Shown here: positions 58,395-64,000 of the stretch, in pieces
How the letters are laid out: the number at the start of each line of letters is the position of its first letter
Numbering within the stretch: the stretch's first letter is position 1
NCBI GenBank assembly: GCA_017535125.1
Contig: JAFXUS010000087.1
Span: forward strand, 1-64,000
Length of the DNA stretch: 64,000 nucleotides
DNA from: Bacteroidales bacterium
GTDB taxonomy: Bacteria > Bacteroidota > Bacteroidia > Bacteroidales > UBA932
Direction: 5' to 3'
The notes under the pieces: generated by a model
Database searches by the model: none
Seen by the model: the letters and a program-made list of their open reading frames with translations, nothing else
Told to the model about the DNA's origin: nothing
Made by a program: the position numbers and the translations under genes

Positions 58395-59207
58395 GTGGTA
58401 GACCTGAAGGACAAAGTAATCATCGTGACGGGAGCCAGTTCGGGAATCGGACTGGCCTCTGCGCGTCAATTCGGCAGCGAAGGAGCCAAGGTCGTGATGG
58501 CCGCGCGCTCCCTGGACAAGCTGCAGGAACTGGCGCCGTCGGTCGCGCCGCCGGAGCGGGTGCTCTGCATGCAGTGCGACGTGACGCGCGAGGAGGACTG
58601 CAAGGCCCTGGTCGAAGCCGCCGTGGCGCGCTTCGGCCGCCTGGACGTCCTGGTCAACAATGCCGGCATCTCGATGCGGGCGATGTTCAAGGACCTGGAC
58701 CTGCAGGTGATCCACCGCTTGATGGACGTCAATTTCTGGGGCACGGTCAACTGCACGAAGTTCGCGCTGCCGTACCTGCTGGAGACCAGGGGCTCCGTCG
58801 TGGGTGTGATCTCCATCGCCGGCTATTCCGCGCTGCCGGCGCGGACCGGCTACAGCGCCTCGAAATACGCCATCCGCGGCTTCCTGGACACGATCCGTAT
58901 CGAGCACCTCAAGGACGGACTCAACGTCCTCGTGTTCGCGCCGGGCTACACTTCATCCAACGTCCGCAACGCGGCCCTCACCGCCGACGGTTCCGCCCAG
59001 GGCGAGACGCCGCTCGACGAGGGCAAGCTGATGAGCGCGGAGGATTGCGCGAAGCGCCTCTCCCGCGCGCTGCGCCATCGCCGTTCGCAGGTCATCCTGA
59101 CCCTGCTGGGACGCGCGACCGTGCTCATGCACCGGCTCTTCCCGCGCCTGACGGACCGCATGACCTACAGTTTCATCGCCCGCGAGGCGGGCAGTCCGTT
59201 CAAATAG
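58395..59207 (+). CDS. Short-chain dehydrogenase/reductase (3-ketosphinganine reductase-like)
   Basis: The 270-residue SDR has the NAD(P) motif GASSGIG (13-19), NNAGIS, and the catalytic Ser-Tyr-Lys (SIAGYSA and YSASK, Tyr about 153). It starts at a GTG four bases after the oxoamine synthase. The C-terminal part is extended by a hydrophobic, basic stretch (ATVLMHRLFPRLTDRM) as in membrane-associated 3-ketodihydrosphingosine reductases. It would reduce the ketone made by the neighbour. Other SDR roles remain possible. Confidence 0.82.
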   Translation: MVDLKDKVIIVTGASSGIGLASARQFGSEGAKVVMAARSLDKLQELAPSVAPPERVLCMQCDVTREEDCKALVEAAVARFGRLDVLVNNAGISMRAMFKDLDLQVIHRLMDVNFWGTVNCTKFALPYLLETRGSVVGVISIAGYSALPARTGYSASKYAIRGFLDTIRIEHLKDGLNVLVFAPGYTSSNVRNAALTADGSAQGETPLDEGKLMSAEDCAKRLSRALRHRRSQVILTLLGRATVLMHRLFPRLTDRMTYSFIAREAGSPFK

Positions 59208-59214
59208 CCGCCCG

Positions 59215-61233
59215 ATGAATACGAAACCGCTCTTCCGTACCCTGCTTCCGCTCGCCGTCGCGTTCCTCCTGCTGGTCCTGCTGATGCCGCGCAGCGCCAA
59301 GTTCGCCTACGACTATCACAAGGGCCGCACCTGGAAATATGAGACGCTGTACGCCCAGTTCGACTTCCCGATCTACAAGACCGAGGAGCAGATGCTCGCG
59401 GAGCGGGGCGAATCTTCCGCCGAAGCGATTCCGTATTACAAATATTCCGATGAGATCGTCACCCGCAACCTGCGCGCCGCCGAGCGCCTGGAGCTGGGGA
59501 CGCTCCGCAGCGCCACGGTGTCCTCGCTCCGCGCCATTTACCAGAAGGGCGTGGTGGCGGATGACAGGAACCGCCGCCACGGGGCTTCCGATCCGGAAGT
59601 GCTGTACGTCCAGCGGGACAAACGCGCCACCAAGGTGCCGTTCTCCGAGGTCTATCACCTGACGGACGCCCGCGCCCGCCTGCTGGCGGACCTGTCGGAC
59701 GTGTCCGGCGCGAACGTGGATTCGCTGCTGCGCGCCACCGGCGCCTATGAGCTGCTGGTCCCGAACCTGCTCTACGACGAGCAGACGACGGAGTTGGTGC
59801 ATGCGGAGTCCGCGACGAGCGTCTCGCCGACCTCCGGCTACGTCAATGCCGGCCAGCTGATTGTCAAGGAAGGGGAAATCGTGACGGGCGAGATCGCCCA
59901 GATGCTGGATTCCTACAAGCGGGAATTCGAGGCCAACATGGGCTACACGGGCCCGCCGGCGCTGATGCTGTTCGGAAACGTCATCATCGCCCTGGCCATC
60001 GTATCGCTGCTCTTCCTGTCCATCCTGCTGAACAACAAGCGTATCCTGAACGACTCCCGTTATCCTTATCTGGTGGTCGTCTTCCTGCTCGGCGCCCTGA
60101 CGGCGCTCATCCTCGTCCGCGTGAATGAGAAGGCGCTCTATCTCGTGCCGTTCACGCTGGTCGCCCTGTTGCTGCAGGCCTTCATGAAGAACCGCCTGGT
60201 GGTGCCGATCTACGTCGTGTCGCTGCTGCCGCTGCTGATCTTCAGCCACGACGGCTCCGTGCTCTTCGTAATGTACTTCGTGGCCGGCATGGTCGGGACC
60301 CTGGCGTTCCGCCGCTTCAACCGCGGCTGGAAGCAGTTCATCACCGCGCTGATCACCTTCGGCGTGCTGGCACTGACCTACCTGGGCTTCCGCGCCGCCG
60401 AGCTGGTGGCGGGTAACGTGTGGACGGCGCTGCTGAGCCTCTTCATCGGCTCGATGCTGACCGTGGCGGGCTATCCGCTCATCTACCTCTTTGAGCGCAT
60501 CTTCAACCTCGTGTCGAATTCCCGCCTGATCGAACTCTGCGACGTGTCCAACCCGCTGATCCGTCAGCTGGAGCAGAAGGCGCCCGGCACCTTCCAGCAT
60601 TCGTTGCAGGTGATGAACATGGTGGATACCGTGGCACGGGCGGTCGATGCCGACGCCGACCTGGTGCGCGCCGGCGCCCTCTACCACGATATCGGCAAGC
60701 TGTACAACCCGCTTTGCTTCATCGAGAACGAATCGCTCGTCGCGCGCGACGGCAAGCCCCGCTACCATGAGGGCATGAGCCCGGAACAGAGCGCCCGCGA
60801 GATCATCCGCCACGTCCCCGAGGGTGTGGATCTGGCGCAGAAGAACCGCCTGCCTGACATGATCATCGATTTCATCCGCAGCCACCACGGCACCACGACC
60901 ACCGGCTACTTCTACAGCCAGTTCGTGCAGGCCGGCGGCGACCCGTCCCTGGCCGGGGAGTTCCGTTATCCCGGCTTCAAGCCCGTGACCAAGGAGCAGA
61001 TCATCCTGATGCTCTGCGATAGTGTCGAAGCGGCTTCCCGCACCCTCACCGAGTACACGCCGGAGGCGTATTCCGCCTTCGTGGAGCGCATCGTGGCGGG
61101 CAAGATGGAGGAGGGCCAGTTCGAGCATGCCGACATTTCCATCAGCGAACTGGGCACGGTCAAGGATACCCTGAAGCAATACCTCGCGCAGATCCATCAC
61201 GAGCGCGTGGCTTATCCGCAAAGATCAAAGTAA
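59215..61233 (+). CDS. 7TM-HD domain phosphohydrolase (PgpH-like)
   Basis: The 672-residue protein has an N-terminal membrane helix, an extracytoplasmic region, seven closely spaced membrane helices (about 245-430) and a cytoplasmic HD domain. The HD signature is HSLQVMNM (His about 462) and LYHDIGK (His-Asp about 490), followed by RSHHGTT. In Listeria PgpH this type degrades cyclic di-AMP. It lies seven bases after the SDR gene and 12 bases before tig, as part of one transcription unit. Confidence 0.9.
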   Translation: MNTKPLFRTLLPLAVAFLLLVLLMPRSAKFAYDYHKGRTWKYETLYAQFDFPIYKTEEQMLAERGESSAEAIPYYKYSDEIVTRNLRAAERLELGTLRSATVSSLRAIYQKGVVADDRNRRHGASDPEVLYVQRDKRATKVPFSEVYHLTDARARLLADLSDVSGANVDSLLRATGAYELLVPNLLYDEQTTELVHAESATSVSPTSGYVNAGQLIVKEGEIVTGEIAQMLDSYKREFEANMGYTGPPALMLFGNVIIALAIVSLLFLSILLNNKRILNDSRYPYLVVVFLLGALTALILVRVNEKALYLVPFTLVALLLQAFMKNRLVVPIYVVSLLPLLIFSHDGSVLFVMYFVAGMVGTLAFRRFNRGWKQFITALITFGVLALTYLGFRAAELVAGNVWTALLSLFIGSMLTVAGYPLIYLFERIFNLVSNSRLIELCDVSNPLIRQLEQKAPGTFQHSLQVMNMVDTVARAVDADADLVRAGALYHDIGKLYNPLCFIENESLVARDGKPRYHEGMSPEQSAREIIRHVPEGVDLAQKNRLPDMIIDFIRSHHGTTTTGYFYSQFVQAGGDPSLAGEFRYPGFKPVTKEQIILMLCDSVEAASRTLTEYTPEAYSAFVERIVAGKMEEGQFEHADISISELGTVKDTLKQYLAQIHHERVAYPQRSK

Positions 61234-61245
61234 CAAGATAAACGT

Positions 61246-62247
61246 ATGAAAGTAAAAGAAAAGAAAATTGACGACCTCAACCGCGAGCTGACCATCGAGG
61301 TGGCCGCGGCTGACTATGCAGAAATTGAGAAGAAGAAGCTTGCCGACCGCCGCCGTACGGCGGAATTCAAGGGCTTCCGCAAGGGCATGGTGCCCGCGTC
61401 CCTGATCAAGCGCGTCTATGGCGAGCAGGCGCTCGTGGAGGCCGTGAACCAGGTGATCGGCCAGGCCCTGGACAAGCATATCAACGACAAGAAGCTCCGC
61501 ATCCTGGGCGAACCGCTCGCTTCCCAGAAGCAGCCGGAAATCGAGTGGGCCGACGGCAACGACTTCACCTTCGTCTTCGACCTGGGCCTCAGCCCGGAGG
61601 TGAACGTGGAGGTGGAGAAGACCGACACCGTGCCGAGCTATACCGTCTCCGTCGCCGCCAAGGACAAGGCGCCGATGATCGAGAACATGAAGAAATACTA
61701 CGCCGAGCACAAGGAGGAGGGCCAGGAGGCCAAGAGCGACGAGGAGATCGAGAAGGAAGTGTCCGAGCGCATGAAGAACCAGTACCAGAGCGAGGCCGAG
61801 TGGCGCCTGACCAAGGACATCCGCGACTACTTCGTGAAGAAGGCGGACGTCCAGCTCCCCGAGGCCTTCCTGAAGCGCTGGCTCGTCGAGGCCAACAACG
61901 GCAAGCTCTCCGCCGAGGACGTGGAGAAGGATTTCCCGGGCTTCGCCGAGGACTTCAAGTGGCAGCTGGTGCGCGGCTCCCTGATGCAGAAGTGGGGCTT
62001 CAAGGTGGAGGAGAAGGACCTGCACGAGCAGGCCGAGGCTTTCGCCCGCTACCAGTACGCGATGTACGGCATCGGCAACGTGCCGGACGAGATGGTGAAG
62101 GAGATGGCCGTCAACATGCTCCAGGACCAGAAGCAGATCGAGCGCCTGGTCGAGCAGGTCGAGGACCGCAAGGTGATGGACAAGATCAAGGAGACCATCA
62201 CCCTGAAGCCCACGAAGATCACCGCGGCCAAGTTCCGCGAACTGTAG
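61246..62247 (+). CDS. tig: Trigger factor lacking the PPIase domain
   Basis: This 333-residue ribosome-associated chaperone has the N-terminal ribosome-binding domain with the FKGFRKGMVP signature (about 41-50). The C-terminal helical arms follow (about 140-333). Standard trigger factors are 430-450 residues with an FKBP-like PPIase domain in between; here the sequence passes from SYTVSVAAKDKAPM (about 131) straight into the arms, so about 110 residues are missing. The gene is intact and ends in a terminator region. Confidence 0.88.
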   Translation: MKVKEKKIDDLNRELTIEVAAADYAEIEKKKLADRRRTAEFKGFRKGMVPASLIKRVYGEQALVEAVNQVIGQALDKHINDKKLRILGEPLASQKQPEIEWADGNDFTFVFDLGLSPEVNVEVEKTDTVPSYTVSVAAKDKAPMIENMKKYYAEHKEEGQEAKSDEEIEKEVSERMKNQYQSEAEWRLTKDIRDYFVKKADVQLPEAFLKRWLVEANNGKLSAEDVEKDFPGFAEDFKWQLVRGSLMQKWGFKVEEKDLHEQAEAFARYQYAMYGIGNVPDEMVKEMAVNMLQDQKQIERLVEQVEDRKVMDKIKETITLKPTKITAAKFREL

Positions 62248-62271
62248 CAGCGTCTTTCGCCGGCTCCCTTT

Positions 62272-62301
62272 CGTCATTCGCCGGCTTGACCGGCGAATCT
62301 C
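62272..62301. repeat. Palindromic repeat, CGTCAT-stem-ATCTC type
   Basis: It has the same core as 394-424 and 43721-43751, between tig and the terminator at 62302-62342. Confidence 0.9.
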
Positions 62302-62342
62302 AAAATAAATCGGGTGGTCCATCAGGGCCACCCGATTTATTG
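62302..62342. terminator. Bidirectional terminator hairpin
   Basis: AAATAAATCGGGTGG and CCACCCGATTTATT surround a short loop, between convergent tig and the 62359 gene. Confidence 0.8.
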
Positions 62343-62358
62343 TCTATATCAATCAGGA

Positions 62359-62748
62359 TCAGAATCCGCCGCCGCCGAACTGGGCGCGCATCTCTTCCTG
62401 CTGTTTTTCCCATTTCTTGAACTGATCCTCGGTCAGGATGGCCTTGAGCTTCTTGTTCTGCTCTTCCTGGCGCTTCTCCATGTCCTTGCGCATCTGCTCG
62501 AAATCGCCGTTCATGCCGCCGCCTTCGAACATCTTCTGCATCGCCTCCATCTCCTCCTTGAAGATGACGGTCACTTTGGCATACTGGTCTGCCGTCAGGT
62601 TGACGGTTTCCTTCATCTGATCAGCGCGCATCTTGGCGATTTCCTCGGCGCTCGGCATCTGGCCGCCACCGAATCCCTGCGCGTTTGCGGTGAACGCTCC
62701 CACCAGGAGCATCACACCCACTACGAACCATTTAAAAAGTTTACGCAT
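62359..62748 (-). CDS. Small exported helical protein (DUF4890/Spy-like)
   Basis: This 129-residue protein has a signal peptide (FVVGVMLLVGAFTANAQ), a Gly-rich start (GFGGGQMPS) and a charged helical body (EEIAKMRADQMKE, LTADQYAKV, LTEDQFKKWEKQQEE). The LT-D-Q pattern is seen in periplasmic Spy/CpxP-like proteins, which protect against misfolding. Gly-rich ends are unusual for that family. It is in the same direction as the 62805 gene, 56 bases downstream. Confidence 0.75.
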   Translation of the reverse strand: MRKLFKWFVVGVMLLVGAFTANAQGFGGGQMPSAEEIAKMRADQMKETVNLTADQYAKVTVIFKEEMEAMQKMFEGGGMNGDFEQMRKDMEKRQEEQNKKLKAILTEDQFKKWEKQQEEMRAQFGGGGF

Positions 62749-62804
62749 AATATAAGAGAGATTAAAGTGAATGAATTTGCGACAATTTTCGTGCCTGAAC
62801 GCCC

Positions 62805-63947
62805 TTATCTGCGGAGAATCTTCGACGTCAGGTTGAGGCGGTACTTGAAGGTACGGTTTCCGTGGTAATAGGACATCGTGATGGTGTTGGCGTCATCGAA
62901 GGCGATGCTGTTCAGCAGACGGTCGCGGTAGTGGTTGACGCACTCGGGCTCGGCCCAGGCGAGGACGTAGTTTTTGTCGTCCTTCTGGTACGCGACGATC
63001 ACGGTGTAGCCGCGGTGGTCGAACATCGCGGCGGTATATTTCGACGAGTTCTTCTTCCCCTTGGCGTTCTGGTATTCCTCGACGAGGGAACTTTCTTCCG
63101 GGAGGATGTTGAACTTCAGGCGCGTGGCGGTAGTCAGCGCGTCGGGATTCTCCGTCAGCCACCAGTTGATGGCACCGTCGGTCAGGTAGAAGTTCTCCGG
63201 GATCTCTTCCAGCAGGGGATTGTCCTGCACGTCCTTGAGCATCAGGCGCATGAAGGGACGCTCCATGCCGGTCAGCGCCATCTGGTTGATGCGGCCGCTG
63301 AGGCGGTAGGGCGCGTCAGCGCCCGTGGTCAGTTCGCTGTTCCCTTCGAAGGAGACGCAGCCGAAATCATCGGTCTGCGGGGCGTAGGCGGCGGCGACGT
63401 AGGTCTGCGCCAGCCCGTCCAGGCTCGACAGCATGTAATTGAAACGCAGGTAGCGCGTGTCACGGATGGTCAGCACGGAGGTGCTGTCCACGAAATAGCG
63501 GCAGGCTGTGTCCCCGTCGGGTGCGGCGGGTGCATCATATACGCTCTCCTGCACCCAGTTTCCCCGGTCCAGTTTGAAGCTGACGATACGGACCACGTCC
63601 AGCGCGATCAGCATTTCGGGACCGCCGAGGCAGACCGCGTAGATGCGGTCCACGGCCTCCCGCCGGTCGGCGATGGCGCGGAACTCCGTGTCTTCTGGCA
63701 GCAGCGGCGCGGCGATGGCCGCGGCCTGCGCCATGTCATACGGCGTAATGTTGAGCAGGGTGTCCTTGCGCGCCAGGATGTCGGGCGCATAGACGGACGA
63801 AGGGTATTTCTTGAGGAACTTGTCGAAGGCTTCCACCGAAGGCTGCGACAGGGTCTTCTCGTATAGCTTGGTCTCCGCCTTCTTCTGGGCCGAAAGCGGT
63901 GCGGCGGCCAGCAGCAGGACCAGGGCGGCGGTCAGGACTTTTTTCAT
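62805..63947 (-). CDS. Exported protein of unknown function
   Basis: I do not recognise this 380-residue protein. It has a signal peptide (LTAALVLLLAAAPLSAQ), a TPR-like helical start (SVEAFDKFLKKYPSSVYAPD, about 37-56) and a mainly beta region afterwards. No catalytic motif was found. Its start overlaps the stop of the S9-like gene (ATGA), so the two are co-transcribed. Confidence 0.75.
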   Translation of the reverse strand: MKKVLTAALVLLLAAAPLSAQKKAETKLYEKTLSQPSVEAFDKFLKKYPSSVYAPDILARKDTLLNITPYDMAQAAAIAAPLLPEDTEFRAIADRREAVDRIYAVCLGGPEMLIALDVVRIVSFKLDRGNWVQESVYDAPAAPDGDTACRYFVDSTSVLTIRDTRYLRFNYMLSSLDGLAQTYVAAAYAPQTDDFGCVSFEGNSELTTGADAPYRLSGRINQMALTGMERPFMRLMLKDVQDNPLLEEIPENFYLTDGAINWWLTENPDALTTATRLKFNILPEESSLVEEYQNAKGKKNSSKYTAAMFDHRGYTVIVAYQKDDKNYVLAWAEPECVNHYRDRLLNSIAFDDANTITMSYYHGNRTFKYRLNLTSKILRR

Positions 63948-64000
63948 AAGAACGTTTCGAAATAGTCGGTGATCTTCTCGTAGAGGTGCACGCGGGCCTT
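63944..64000 (-). CDS. C-terminal end of a probable S9-type peptidase
   Basis: Only the last 18 residues are in the window (KARVHLYEKITDYFETFL). R/N-x-H-L-Y-x-K-x-T-x-Y/F-F is typical of the end of DPP IV-like S9 peptidases of Bacteroidetes. The call rests on this tail only. The stop overlaps the 62805-63947 gene by four bases. Confidence 0.4.
   Translation of the reverse strand, partial: KARVHLYEKITDYFETFL

Overview
The window is a gene-dense, GC-rich (about 60% or more by eye) piece of a Bacteroidales chromosome. Three things point there: repeated -7 boxes of the Bacteroidetes form TAnnTTTG in front of most transcription units, several protein families typical of the phylum (PG_1098-type methyltransferase, Bacteroidetes xylose isomerase, SecA with long insertions and a CPCGSGKKYKQCH tail, DPP IV-type S9 peptidase, DUF6359-like and DUF4890-like proteins), and signal peptides ending in AQ or a lipobox. 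The gene set (xylose use, GH2 glycosidase, esterase, menaquinone steps) fits a gut or rumen carbohydrate fermenter; that is inference. No rRNA, transposase, phage or CRISPR is visible.

Layout. 1-5608: pdxA (cut by the window edge), rnhA, then dTDP-glucose dehydratase, two tandem PAP2 phosphatases and a CapD/PglF-type nucleotide-sugar dehydratase (surface polysaccharide). 5609-11637 (minus): one operon of M28-like protein, MsbA-like ABC exporter, VanZ-like protein and a large amidase/golvesin-type exported protein. 11673-15206: TPR protein, MBL-fold hydrolase, small lipoprotein. 15203-21308: pgi, M16 protease, menA and ubiE (menaquinone). 21349-25789: tRNA-Gly and the xylB-xylA-sugar transporter operon. 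25929-34077: GH2 enzyme, divergent secA and bactofilin, glnS. 34151-38080: yicC, ABC-F, ROK regulator. 38160-43700: membrane sensor-like protein with TrkH, RecD-like helicase, S9 peptidase. 43752-47498: DUF937-like protein, phosphosugar mutase, methyltransferase. 47668-55014: esterase, nth, ftsE, a large TPR protein with an outer-membrane-barrel candidate. 55070-62247: gyrB, then an alpha-oxoamine synthase with a short-chain reductase (sphingoid or sulfonolipid base), an HD-domain c-di-AMP phosphodiesterase candidate and a short trigger factor. 62359-64000: small exported proteins and the tail of an S9-like peptidase.

Most unusual is a set of palindromic repeats that sit inside or at the edges of protein-coding genes. 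A 126-bp (42-codon) hairpin element occurs twice in the same reading phase within one methyltransferase gene, with paired base changes between the copies that keep the stem. A shorter family (CGTCAT - stem - loop - stem - ATCTC) lies within 20 bp of several stop codons, forms the C-terminus of RNase HI, and is embedded in-frame in rfbB. An unrelated palindrome-rich insert lies near the C-terminus of the MBL-fold hydrolase. This resembles the in-frame palindromic elements known from Rickettsia, but I know of no such system described for Bacteroidales.

A second pattern is promoter geometry: in most units the -7 box ends 23-38 nt before the start codon, but in four (rnhA, the 11673 TPR gene, the GH2 gene, the methyltransferase gene) the gap is only 5-8 nt, which predicts nearly leaderless transcripts.
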